Shown here: positions 1 to 7,866 of the stretch, piece by piece
Layout of the letters: every line of letters starts with the position of its first letter
How positions within the stretch are numbered: the first letter of the stretch is position 1
NCBI RefSeq assembly: GCF_000185505.1
Contig: NZ_GL622359.1
Coordinates: forward strand, 1,538,505 to 1,602,504
DNA: 64,000 bases
Source: Pseudoramibacter alactolyticus ATCC 23263
Lineage (GTDB): Bacteria > Bacillota > Clostridia > Eubacteriales > Eubacteriaceae
Reading direction: 5' to 3'
Program-made: the position numbers and the translations under genes
The notes under the pieces: model-generated
What the model was told of the DNA's origin: nothing
Database searches by the model: none
The model's input: only the letters and a program-made list of their open reading frames with translations

Positions 1-817
1 GATGGCCGATCAATTGCCGCGGGCAAAGATCGGTGCACATCCGGCACTGAATGCACGCGGCCATCGCCTGTCGTTTCATCTGGCGAATAGAAAGTTGACG
101 ATGCGCCGCCAAAAAATGATTTTTCGGAAGCACCAGCAGGTTGCCCAGCGTTTTGCTTACCACTTCTTCAGCAAGGGCGTCTTCTTGCCAAATCATTCGC
201 CCCATCATCGGGCCGCCGAGAATCACCGCGGCCCCTTTCGGCATCCCGCCGGCAAGGGCCAGACAATCCGTCACCGGTGTTCCGATCGGCACCGTTAAAA
301 TCAGCGGCTTGGGCACTGCGCCGATCACGGACAGCGTCTTTTGGGTGACCGGCGCTCCCGCGGCTGCCTGGGCAATCCCGCAAACAGTCCCCACATTATC
401 GACTACCGCCCCGACAGCTGACGGCAATCCTCTTTCAGGGATGCTTTTTCCCGTTACCGCCTGAACGACAATCTGCTCATCTCCGGCCGGATAAAAGGGC
501 GCCATCTTAAAAAGTTCAATCGACGCGCCGGCTGCATTAATCGCTGCCTGCAAGCTTTCGATTTCTCGCCGATAGGTTTTTTTGAGGGCGATCACAATGT
601 GCTGGGCGTTCACAGCCGCTGCAGCTAAGAGGGTGCCCGCCACGATCTGTTCGCTTTGTTCGCGGCAGCAATATTTATCCACGGCAATAAGGGGCTCGCA
701 TTCGAGTGCGTTGACGATAAAATATTCGGCCGATGCCCCAAGCTTGACATGCGTCGGAAAGCCGGCCCCGCCGGCGCCGATCACGCCGGCCTGTTTAACT
801 TTTTCCAGTAAATCCAT
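1..817 (-). CDS. PduS/RnfC-like electron-transfer flavo/iron-sulfur protein (partial, C-terminus beyond window)
   Basis: The reading frame starts at an ATG at 817 (preceded by GGAAGG) and stays open to the window edge, so the C-terminal part is missing. The N-terminus has the glycine-rich GVIGAGGAGFPTHVK segment typical of RnfC/PduS proteins (NADH- and FMN-binding region), and the last visible residues contain CIQCRMCTDLCP, a CxxCxxCxxxCP ferredoxin motif. PduS-type proteins reduce corrinoids so that an adenosyltransferase can act. A eutT-like gene three genes upstream in the same operon fits that role. The start lies inside the end of eutN (23-nt overlap), suggesting translational coupling. 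The family is clear, but the choice between PduS and another RnfC-like microcompartment protein is inference. Confidence 0.85.
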   Translation of the reverse strand, partial: MDLLEKVKQAGVIGAGGAGFPTHVKLGASAEYFIVNALECEPLIAVDKYCCREQSEQIVAGTLLAAAAVNAQHIVIALKKTYRREIESLQAAINAAGASIELFKMAPFYPAGDEQIVVQAVTGKSIPERGLPSAVGAVVDNVGTVCGIAQAAAGAPVTQKTLSVIGAVPKPLILTVPIGTPVTDCLALAGGMPKGAAVILGGPMMGRMIWQEDALAEEVVSKTLGNLLVLPKNHFLAAHRQLSIRQMKRQAMAACIQCRMCTDLCPRQLIGH

Positions 818-1109
818 GGTTTTTTTCCTTCCAGCAAGCCGCATCCACATCCATATCGTCAATAATGCCCACGACCGACGCGTCCACCGGCGTGCGATTG
901 TCACCAGTCGCGCTTCGCGCCGAGCTGCCGGAAACGACAATCACCCATTCGCCGATGCCGGCGCCCACCATATCGGCGGCTACAAATGGAACCGCCGTCG
1001 GATTTTTTTCTGCCGACAGCATTGGCTGAACGAGCAAAAGCTTTAGCCCGGAGAGCCGCGGCTCTTTTTGCGTGGCCCAAACGCTGCCGATAATCTTGCC
1101 GACCTTCAC
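795..1109 (-). CDS. eutN: EutN/CcmL-type microcompartment vertex protein
   Basis: This 104-residue protein (MKVGKIIGSVWATQK...) has the start and length of EutN/CcmL/PduN pentamers that close the vertices of bacterial microcompartment shells. The recognisable core is GLKLLLVQP, VAADMVGAGIGEWVIVVSGSSAR, then IIDDMDVD. The start is GTG at 1109, with a GGGGGTGAG purine stretch ahead of it and the upstream gene ending four bases away. The C-terminal tail of about 15 residues after the usual end overlaps the start of the PduS-like gene. Context inside a eut operon with eutM and eutL supports a shell role. Confidence 0.9.
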   Translation of the reverse strand: MKVGKIIGSVWATQKEPRLSGLKLLLVQPMLSAEKNPTAVPFVAADMVGAGIGEWVIVVSGSSARSATGDNRTPVDASVVGIIDDMDVDAACWKEKNHGFTGKS

Positions 1110-1113
1110 TGTC

Positions 1114-1911
1114 TCACCCCCGTTTTACGATGGCGATATGATGATCCTCCAGCAATTCTTCGGCCATATCTGTCACGATTGCATTCGGGGCGATGATAAC
1201 AGCGCGGATATCCCGCCGCTCTGTCAACGGAATGACCGCCTGCTCTGTAATAATGCGCCGCGCGATTATAATCTCGCCTTCTGCTGCGGCCTTTGCCGGT
1301 TCGTCGGCCGCCGGCGCTGCTTCTTTCTCCGGTGCCGGCGATACCCGTTTGCCCCGGGAGGCTTGCATCACGTCGCTTTCAAAAGTCGGCTGTTCCCCAC
1401 CGAGTAAAACTGACGGCAAATCCTTCTTCGCACAGACGGTCACGCCGTTTTGCATCAGTCGATGATACGTTTCTTCAAAATGACGATAAAAATTAATCGG
1501 CGCGCTGGCCTGGTAGGTCATAAAGCCCACCCCTTCCTTCAATACGATGACGGGCTTGCCAGACAAAAGCGCATCGATCACCCGATTGGCAAGCGCGCTC
1601 CCGCCAATCCCATCAACAATGCGGCACATATCCGTCGGCGGCAGTTCTGCGACCACCAACCCCTGAGATGCATCCGAGGCTTCGCTAACCAAACGGTATG
1701 CCGCATTCAGTTCGGCATCCCCGGCCAATGCCGCCTGGAGGGATTCCGTCGCCCCGCACAATTCCCAAACGCAACGCGTATCCGACTGCCCGGATGCTTC
1801 AGCGGCCGTCGGCTCTTGAATGTCGACAAGCCTCGCCTGCACGCGTTCGGCAATTTGAGCGATCAGCCTTTCCATCTGCTCTGATTGTGCCGCAGATTTA
1901 TCCTTTGCCAT
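1114..1911 (-). CDS. Ethanolamine-utilisation operon protein, flavoprotein-like (function unknown)
   Basis: A 265-residue protein encoded between eutT and eutN. It resembles the conserved hypothetical family of Firmicutes eut operons that is described as flavoprotein-like. Visible features are a central Rossmann-like part (VVAELPPTDMCRIVDGIGG and IDALLSGKPVIVLKEG), an Ala/Glu-rich linker around residues 175-205, and a C-terminal segment beginning near IIARRIITEQAV that resembles the end of proteins handling microcompartment cargo. The N-terminal MERLIAQIAERVQARL stretch is an amphipathic helix that could act as a shell-targeting peptide. ATG at 1911 follows GAAAGGAAG. No reaction can be assigned from sequence. 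Confidence 0.65.
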   Translation of the reverse strand: MAKDKSAAQSEQMERLIAQIAERVQARLVDIQEPTAAEASGQSDTRCVWELCGATESLQAALAGDAELNAAYRLVSEASDASQGLVVAELPPTDMCRIVDGIGGSALANRVIDALLSGKPVIVLKEGVGFMTYQASAPINFYRHFEETYHRLMQNGVTVCAKKDLPSVLLGGEQPTFESDVMQASRGKRVSPAPEKEAAPAADEPAKAAAEGEIIIARRIITEQAVIPLTERRDIRAVIIAPNAIVTDMAEELLEDHHIAIVKRG

Positions 1912-1926
1912 GCTTTCTTCCTTTCT

Positions 1927-2733
1927 CTAATCCGCCGGCGAATCATTATACCAGCCTGCCAGATAACGGCACATGATGATGTGCAAAACGCTGGACAGCC
2001 GATTAAGCCCTTCCACAATGTCACTTCGATTCATCCCGCCCCCTTCCCGATAGGCCGAGACCGCGGCAATTTCCGTTCGTCGGATCGCCGTCCTCAAATG
2101 ATTGAGCCTGGCATAGTCGGCGCCAAGGCTCTTGTCCGGCAGAACCATCTGCTTAATGTTGTAATGGCGCATCGGATGGTGAGAATGCTCCCGAATCTCG
2201 TCGTGGTTTAACCCCAGGATGGTTTTCTTCTCGAAGGATTCGTCGAGCACGTCACAGCGCATCATCATCCGCAGCGTCTGAAGGACTTCCTCCAACGCCG
2301 AGGCGAGCTTTTCGCTTCCCCTTTTACTAATAATCTCTGTCTGCACCAGAATCACCTCGGCCTGCACCGCATCGAGCATGCCCCGAAATATAATTCTGGG
2401 ATGGTCTTTTGATACCAGTTGATTGCCGAAAAGCTGGGTCATGTGTTCAGGTTTTCGGGTATAGAAAGCGCCGCTTTCAAAATCGATATAAGCGGCTTTT
2501 TCCGTAGCCGCCTCTTCTGCCCTTGGCATCGTCTTTTTTTGTTCATCCGGCGAGACGATCGGCCGCTCTTCTTCAGGCGGTTTGCCGGCCGTACGCTCCT
2601 GAACAATGGCAATTTTCCGATCTGTCAGAAATTCTCTTGCAGCCGGCGACAGGATTTTGTCCTTTTCAAGGACAAACCGGCGCGCATCACTTCGAATGAT
2701 TCTTCGAAGCGATGCTTCCGTAATAACCTTCAT
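1927..2733 (-). CDS. eutT: EutT-like cob(I)alamin adenosyltransferase
   Basis: A 268-residue protein matching EutT, which transfers the adenosyl group of ATP to cob(I)alamin and so supplies the cofactor of ethanolamine ammonia-lyase. The N-terminal half (VITEASLRRIIRSD, ILSPAAREFLTDRKI) resembles the N-terminal domain of EutT. A variable linker follows at about residues 50-85, then a four-helix adenosyltransferase domain (AVQAEVILVQTEI, LGLNHDEIREHSHHPM, LNHLRTAIRRTEIAAVSAY). It lies just downstream of the tandem eutM genes in the same operon. A PduO-type relationship is less likely given the N-terminal domain and the neighbours. Confidence 0.82.
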   Translation of the reverse strand: MKVITEASLRRIIRSDARRFVLEKDKILSPAAREFLTDRKIAIVQERTAGKPPEEERPIVSPDEQKKTMPRAEEAATEKAAYIDFESGAFYTRKPEHMTQLFGNQLVSKDHPRIIFRGMLDAVQAEVILVQTEIISKRGSEKLASALEEVLQTLRMMMRCDVLDESFEKKTILGLNHDEIREHSHHPMRHYNIKQMVLPDKSLGADYARLNHLRTAIRRTEIAAVSAYREGGGMNRSDIVEGLNRLSSVLHIIMCRYLAGWYNDSPAD

Positions 2734-2752
2734 TCCCGTTCACTTCCTGATT

Positions 2753-3040
2753 TTATTTAAGGCTTGGCAGGATTTGCTCGACTTCTTCGTGGGGTCTCGG
2801 AATGACATGAACCGAAACGACATTCCCGACTTTATCCGCTGCTGCCGCGCCGGCATCTACCGCCGCCTTCACCGCCCCCACGTCGCCGCGGACCATCGTG
2901 GTCACCAGCCCGCTGCCGATTTTTTCGACACCGATCAGCGTGACGTTGGCCGCCTTGACCATCGCATCCGACGCTTCCACAGTGCCCACAAATCCTTTGG
3001 TTTCAATCATACCGAGTGCCTGTTTTTCGTTAACTGCCAT
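2753..3040 (-). CDS. eutM: EutM-type microcompartment shell hexamer (copy 2)
   Basis: A 95-residue single BMC-domain protein: [59 protein letters not shown]. It forms the hexameric tiles of the shell facets, and the usual family length is about 95 residues. The ATG overlaps the stop codon of the upstream eutM copy by one base. It differs from that copy at only a few positions in the shared core and lacks the C-terminal extension, so the pair is a tandem duplication. Confidence 0.93.
   Translation of the reverse strand: MAVNEKQALGMIETKGFVGTVEASDAMVKAANVTLIGVEKIGSGLVTTMVRGDVGAVKAAVDAGAAAADKVGNVVSVHVIPRPHEEVEQILPSLK
2883..2980. repeat. 98-bp perfect direct repeat inside eutM copy 2
   Basis: This stretch is identical base for base to 3218-3315 in the adjacent eutM copy. 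Similarity continues with scattered mismatches on both sides. It covers the central part of the BMC domain. Confidence 0.9.
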
Positions 3041-3369
3041 TATTTTGTTCCTCCTTTAGATGCCTGTTTAGGGGCCTGTTCTGCTTTCTTATCAAAGAAT
3101 GGTAAAATTTGTTCAACCTCGGTGTGAGGTCTCGGAATCACGTGGACCGAAACGATTTGCCCGACCTTGTCGGCCGCCGCCGCGCCGGCATCCACCGCCG
3201 CCTTCACCGCCCCCACATCGCCGCGGACCATCGTGGTCACCAGCCCGCTGCCGATTTTTTCGACACCGATCAGCGTGACGTTGGCCGCCTTGACCATCGC
3301 ATCCGACGCTTCCACGGTCCCGACATATCCTTTGGTTTCGATCATGCCCAATGCTTCTGAAGTACTCAT
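3040..3369 (-). CDS. eutM: EutM-type microcompartment shell hexamer (copy 1, extended C-terminus)
   Basis: Starting from the ATG at 3369, which follows AAAGAGGAGATAAAG, the protein has 109 residues. An in-frame ATG at 3390 would add seven residues but has a poorer ribosome-binding context. The BMC core is almost identical to the next gene, and a basic tail ([15 protein letters not shown]) extends past the usual end of the domain. Extended tails on BMC hexamers may face the lumen or the cytosol and can recruit partners. That role here is inference. Confidence 0.92.
   Translation of the reverse strand: MSTSEALGMIETKGYVGTVEASDAMVKAANVTLIGVEKIGSGLVTTMVRGDVGAVKAAVDAGAAAADKVGQIVSVHVIPRPHTEVEQILPFFDKKAEQAPKQASKGGTK
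3218..3315. repeat. 98-bp perfect direct repeat inside eutM copy 1
   Basis: Partner of the repeat at 2883-2980. Unit-to-unit spacing is 335 bp. Identity at third codon positions points to recent duplication or gene conversion rather than protein-level constraint only. Confidence 0.9.
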
Positions 3370-3402
3370 CTTTATCTCCTCTTTCATCATTTCTCATACT
3401 GT

Positions 3403-4873
3403 TTACTGCGCCTTCAGCTGGCGGAGAACGGCCGCCGTGATTTTAGCCACCGTTTCCTGATTGATGTCTTGATCTTTAACGATCCGGCATTTTTGATCTG
3501 CCAGCTTCGCTTCTGCTTTAATCTCCGACAGATCCCTAATGCCGTAGGCCACTTTGCGCACGTTGATGAGATTCTGCGGTCCGACATTTTCCGAGGTGGC
3601 ACTGCCGCCAATGGCCCCGCAGCCCAAGGTCAGCGATGGCATCAGTCCTGTGGTCGCCCCGATGCCCCCTAAGGCGCTGGGCGTATTCACAATAATGCGT
3701 GACGCCGGCACCCGGGCGGCAAAATAATCGACAATGGCATCGTCCTCCGTGTGAATGCTGAAAGTATGCCCGGCGCCCTCGTAATACAGAATTTCCTGGG
3801 CCAGTTTGCAAACCGCACGATAGTCCTTTGCCGTATAAAAGGCGAGAATCGGGCAGAGCTTCTCGTTGGAATAGGGGTGGCCGATGCCGACGCCGTCTTC
3901 TTTAGCCACCAGCACCTTGGTTCCTTCCGGGATGCTCAAGCCGGCAAGTTCCGCGATTTTCTGCGCCGAACGCCCAACTATCATCGGATTCATCGTGCCG
4001 TTAGCCCGGAGAATAAAGCGGCCGAGCTGTTTGTATTCCTGATCGTCCAAAAAGTAAGCGCCTTGTTTGATCATCTCGCGCTGGACTTCCGCTGCTATGT
4101 CGTCGTCGCAGACCACCGATTGTTCCGAAGCGCAAATGGTGCCGTTGTCGAAAGTTTCCGAGGCCATAATTTGTGCTACCGACGCTTGAATATCCGCCGT
4201 TTTCTCGATATAACACGGCCCGTTTCCCGGCCCGACACCGATGGCCGGCGTTCCGGAAGAATACGCCGCACGGACCATCGCCGAGCCCCCCGTTGCCAAA
4301 ATCATGGACACGATGGGATGCTTCATCAGGGTATCTGTCGCCTGCATCGTGGGAATGGAAATGCACGACACCAGGTTTTCGTCACCGCCGGCTTCCGCAA
4401 TGGCCTGGCGAATGACTTTAACCGTTTCTAAAATACAACGCAGGGCGTTGGGATGGGGCGAAAAGACAATCGCGTTCCCCGCTTTGATGGCAATTTCCGA
4501 TTTATAAAGCACGGTAGAGGTCGGATTGGTGGATGGCACCAAACCAGCGATCACGCCGACGGGCACGCACCCGGCGTATCGGATCCCGGTCGATTTCTCC
4601 CATCATTTTGGCATCTTTGATATATTCATAAACGCCTCTGCTGGCGAAGATATTTTTAATAACTTTGTCGTCGACAACGCCAAACTCGGTGTCCTCATGA
4701 GCCATCTGAGCCAAACGGCGCGCGTTGCGCACCCCGGCTTCCGCGATGCTTTTGACAATTTTATCAGCGGTTTGCTGATCCGTCGCCGCAAGCTTTTGCT
4801 GTGCCTGCTTGGCATTTTCTAACAGCTTGCGTACCTCCTGCACCGACAACAGATCTTTATCGTATAATTGCAT
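3403..4873 (-). pseudogene. eutE: EutE-like CoA-acylating acetaldehyde dehydrogenase, apparent frameshift
   Basis: Two overlapping frames together make one acetaldehyde dehydrogenase of about 490 residues, which oxidises acetaldehyde to acetyl-CoA inside the microcompartment. The N-terminal piece (4502-4873) begins MQLYDKDLLSVQEV, a helix of the shell-targeting type, and runs well to MMGEIDRD before becoming arginine-rich nonsense. The downstream frame (3403-4566 and slightly upstream) resumes with IRYAGCVPVGVIAGLVPSTN, carries the catalytic NGTICASEQS cysteine segment and ends normally. Removing one C of the CCC at 4585-4587 on the plus strand restores DR-IRYAGC. Either the gene is inactivated or this is a sequencing/assembly error. 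No slippery programmed-frameshift signal was obvious. Confidence 0.85.
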
Positions 4874-4897
4874 GGATTCTCCCTCGTGTTCTCAAAT

Positions 4898-5548
4898 TTA
4901 ATCAATCGGCCGCTCCGCCACATATTCAACAGCGCGGGCGAAGGCGTCGCACGCGGATTTGCACGCCGATTGGCTGCCGGTGAGCAAAGCCCCGCCAAAG
5001 TTGGTCTCGGACGGCGGCGCATAAAGCTCGCAAAGCGAAACGTCGGCTGCTTTCATGGCCGCATCCACCGCATACATCGCCTCGAGCGGCGGCGCGATCA
5101 AATAGGCCAGGGCTTCTCCTTCCTGGATCCCGGCGCCGGCAGAAAGATAGGAGCCGGTGCGCGAGATGCAGTGGGCATAATAAACGATACTGTCGTCCTC
5201 GTTGGCCGAGATAAAGTGCGCCACATTCTCGATCGTGTCGACGCAAGCGTCGAGTCCGCTTTTTACCTCCGCCGGATTCGGGCCGGCCAGAATGCCGATG
5301 ATTTCTCCAGCCAGTTTGGTATTCGCGTTGTCCGCGCCGCCGTAAAAGCTTTTGGCATAAACCACTTCGACATCGGCCTTTTTCGTCGCTTCATCCAGTG
5401 CCGTATAGGTTACGTCGTCGCAATCCGCCGTGATAAGGGCGATGGCCTTCAGATGCTTCGGCAAGTTTAAAGAAGCCGCGAGGCCCGCGTCTACATTCGG
5501 AATAATTTTGGTAGCCAACACCTTAGTCTGTAAAATATCTCCCTTCAT
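4898..5548 (-). CDS. eutL: EutL microcompartment shell protein
   Basis: A 216-residue protein of the EutL family, a tandem BMC-domain protein forming pseudohexameric trimers with a gated central pore. Recognisable segments are ILQTKVLATKIIPNVDAGLA, KSFYGGADNANTKLAGEIIG, ISRTGSYLSAGAGIQEGEAL and TNFGGALLTGSQSACKSAC. The length equals that of the family. It sits between eutC and eutE with short spacing. The small cysteine-rich end (SACKSACDAF) is also seen in EutL proteins. Confidence 0.93.
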   Translation of the reverse strand: MKGDILQTKVLATKIIPNVDAGLAASLNLPKHLKAIALITADCDDVTYTALDEATKKADVEVVYAKSFYGGADNANTKLAGEIIGILAGPNPAEVKSGLDACVDTIENVAHFISANEDDSIVYYAHCISRTGSYLSAGAGIQEGEALAYLIAPPLEAMYAVDAAMKAADVSLCELYAPPSETNFGGALLTGSQSACKSACDAFARAVEYVAERPID

Positions 5549-5558
5549 CGGGCGCCTC

Positions 5559-6458
5559 CTATAGCTTTAAATCCGTGCCGCTCTTCTTCTGGTCGAGCAT
5601 CATTTTTAAGACGTCCGCAATATGGGCGCCGGCTTCGGCCGGGTTCGTCCCTTCCCTGTGAATATTGGAAACGACATTGCGCCGCGCCTCGGGCATGTTC
5701 TTTTCTGCGTGATAAGCCATATAGGCCGACATGGACTGCGCGGTAATGAGTCCCGGGCGTTCGCCGATGAGCACGCAAATGGCTTCCGGTTCCACGATTT
5801 CGGCAATCTCTTCCATAATGGCGACGCGGCCGTATTTCACGAAGAACGGTGTGCCGACATCAATCCCCTGACTTTCAAGCCCCTGCACAATCGCCGGATA
5901 AACCTCGCCGGCATTCGCTTCGATGGCCGCTGAGCTCAGGCCATCCGCGATAACGATCTGCACTTTGGGATGTTTCTTGCATTTTTCGGCAATGGTTTTT
6001 TTCGCTTCTTCCGAAAGCTGCCGTCCCAGATCCGGCCGGGTCAAATAAACGTCTTTATTTTCACAACGGGACTGCACGGTAAAAAATCCCAGTTGTTTTT
6101 CGATGAAATCCGCGTCGACATCGGTAAAAACGGCATCTTGCGCCGCGGAATGCGCCGCCCTGAACTGCAGTGTCGGTTCGGTTTTGTAGCGCGCGCCGGC
6201 CTTGCCAATGCCCAGCCGGCAGGGTGCTTTGCTTTTAATCGCCAGATAAGCTTCGCCATTATGCGGATTTTCAATCAGGTATTGCTGCCGCAGATCCACA
6301 GCCGCCACATCCGGAATTTCTCCTTCTTCAACCGCTTCACAGCCCGTCGGTTGCACTTCCGTCACTTCCTGCAAAGGCGCTTCGTTTAAAACAGCTCCCA
6401 GATCCATTTCCTGAATAATTTGTTTGACAATATCCTTAACGGCACTTTCTTGAATCAC
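5559..6458 (-). CDS. eutC: Ethanolamine ammonia-lyase small subunit
   Basis: A 299-residue EutC. With EutB it forms the adenosylcobalamin-dependent lyase that splits ethanolamine to acetaldehyde and ammonia. Family segments include LGIGKAGARYKTEPTLQFRA, VQIVIADGLSSAAIEAN, CVLIGERPGLITAQSMSAY and SNIHREGTNPAEAGAHIA. The N-terminal SAVKDIVKQIIQEM helix resembles the EutC encapsulation peptide that takes the enzyme into the microcompartment. It lies 12 bases downstream of eutB. Confidence 0.95.
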   Translation of the reverse strand: MIQESAVKDIVKQIIQEMDLGAVLNEAPLQEVTEVQPTGCEAVEEGEIPDVAAVDLRQQYLIENPHNGEAYLAIKSKAPCRLGIGKAGARYKTEPTLQFRAAHSAAQDAVFTDVDADFIEKQLGFFTVQSRCENKDVYLTRPDLGRQLSEEAKKTIAEKCKKHPKVQIVIADGLSSAAIEANAGEVYPAIVQGLESQGIDVGTPFFVKYGRVAIMEEIAEIVEPEAICVLIGERPGLITAQSMSAYMAYHAEKNMPEARRNVVSNIHREGTNPAEAGAHIADVLKMMLDQKKSGTDLKL

Positions 6459-6470
6459 AATTTCACCCCC

Positions 6471-7838
6471 TTATTCACAAAAGACGGATGCATCGCCGGC
6501 CAGCGCGGTCAGCTTGCCGTCTTTGCTAAAGCCCATCTTTTCCATCCAGGCGTCAAACGCCGGCACCGGCCGCAGCCCAAAGGCTTCGCGCAGCGCCGGC
6601 GTATCGTGATAGCCCGTGCATTGGTACATCAGCATGCAGTCATCCCCCTGGGGAACGCCCATCACGTAATTACAGCCCGCCGCCACGAGCAATGCTGCCA
6701 GGTTTTCAATGTCGTTTTGATCCGCCTTCATATGATTCGTATAGCAGGCGTCGCAGCCCATGGGAATGCCCGAAAGCTTGCCCATAAAATGATCTTCAAG
6801 ACCGGCACGGGTAACCTGCTTTGAATCGTAAAGGTATTCCGGTCCGATGAATCCCACCACCGTATTCACAAGAAATGGGGCATAGTGTCTGGCCAGACCA
6901 TAACAGCGTGCTTCCATCGTCAGCTGATCCCAGCCGTTGTTGGCTTCGGCCGAAAGCTCGGATCCCTGCCCGGTTTCAAAATACATGAAATTGGGGCCGA
7001 CGCTTTCCCCCTGAACGCGCATCAGGTCCCGGCCGTCCTGGAGCATTTGTATCGTTACGCCAAAAGCCTCATTCCCTTTTTGAGAGCCGGCAATGGATTG
7101 GAAAAGCAAATCCACAGGCGCATGCAGCTTTTCAATCGCGCCCATTTGCGTTTGAATATGCGCAAGCACGGAGCATTGGGTCGGAATTTTCCATTTTTCT
7201 TTAAACTCGTGAAACGCCTTCATAATGCGGGCGATATTTTCCATAGAATCATCCACCGGGTTCAGGCCGAGCACCGCATCGCCGACCCCGTAGCTGAAGC
7301 CTTCCATCGTCGACGCCATAATGCCGTCGATGTCGTCCGTGGTGTGGTTGGGCTGCAGTCTTGCCGAAAAGGTTCCCGGCAGCCCGATCGTGGTATTGCA
7401 ATGGGCCGTGATCCGGATCTTCTTCGCAGCGTAAATCAAGTCGAGGTTCCCCATAAGCTTGGTCACCGCCGAAATCATTTCGCTGGTCAGCCCCCGGGAC
7501 GCCCGGCGGATCATGTCTCCTGTCGTGTGCTGATCGAGCAGCCACTCCCGGAATTCCATGACGCTCATGTGCTTGAATTCGCTATAGATGCGCTCGTTGA
7601 TATCATCCTGAATAATGCGCGTCACCTCGTCCTCTTCGTAGGGGACGGCTGGATAATTGCGCAAATCCTCCAGTGTCAAATGGGAAAGCACGACTTTAGC
7701 CGCAACGCGTTCTTCAGCCGAGTCAGCCGCAATCCCTGCCAATTTGTCTCCGGATTTTTCTTCATTGGCCTTGGCCATGACCTCCCGGATGGAACCAAAC
7801 TGATAATGGTGTCCGAATAACTTCGTTTTTAAAATCAT
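6471..7838 (-). CDS. eutB: Ethanolamine ammonia-lyase large subunit
   Basis: A 455-residue EutB, the TIM-barrel catalytic subunit that binds ethanolamine and, with EutC, adenosylcobalamin. Visible family blocks are LFGHHYQFGSIREVMAKANE at the start, ITAHCNTTIGLPGTFSARLQ, FSYGVGDAVLGLNPVDDS, FMYFETGQGSELSAEAN and NYVMGVPQGDDCMLMYQ. The length is as in other EutB proteins. It starts 28 bases downstream of eutA and is the second gene of the structural part of the operon. Confidence 0.97.
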   Translation of the reverse strand: MILKTKLFGHHYQFGSIREVMAKANEEKSGDKLAGIAADSAEERVAAKVVLSHLTLEDLRNYPAVPYEEDEVTRIIQDDINERIYSEFKHMSVMEFREWLLDQHTTGDMIRRASRGLTSEMISAVTKLMGNLDLIYAAKKIRITAHCNTTIGLPGTFSARLQPNHTTDDIDGIMASTMEGFSYGVGDAVLGLNPVDDSMENIARIMKAFHEFKEKWKIPTQCSVLAHIQTQMGAIEKLHAPVDLLFQSIAGSQKGNEAFGVTIQMLQDGRDLMRVQGESVGPNFMYFETGQGSELSAEANNGWDQLTMEARCYGLARHYAPFLVNTVVGFIGPEYLYDSKQVTRAGLEDHFMGKLSGIPMGCDACYTNHMKADQNDIENLAALLVAAGCNYVMGVPQGDDCMLMYQCTGYHDTPALREAFGLRPVPAFDAWMEKMGFSKDGKLTALAGDASVFCE

Positions 7839-7866
7839 TTTTCCTCCTCAAAACATCTCTTTGATT

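Noticed and set aside
4502-4873. A separate small gene made by the first part of eutE
   Set aside because: The two pieces together match one acetaldehyde dehydrogenase, so one frameshifted gene is the simpler reading.
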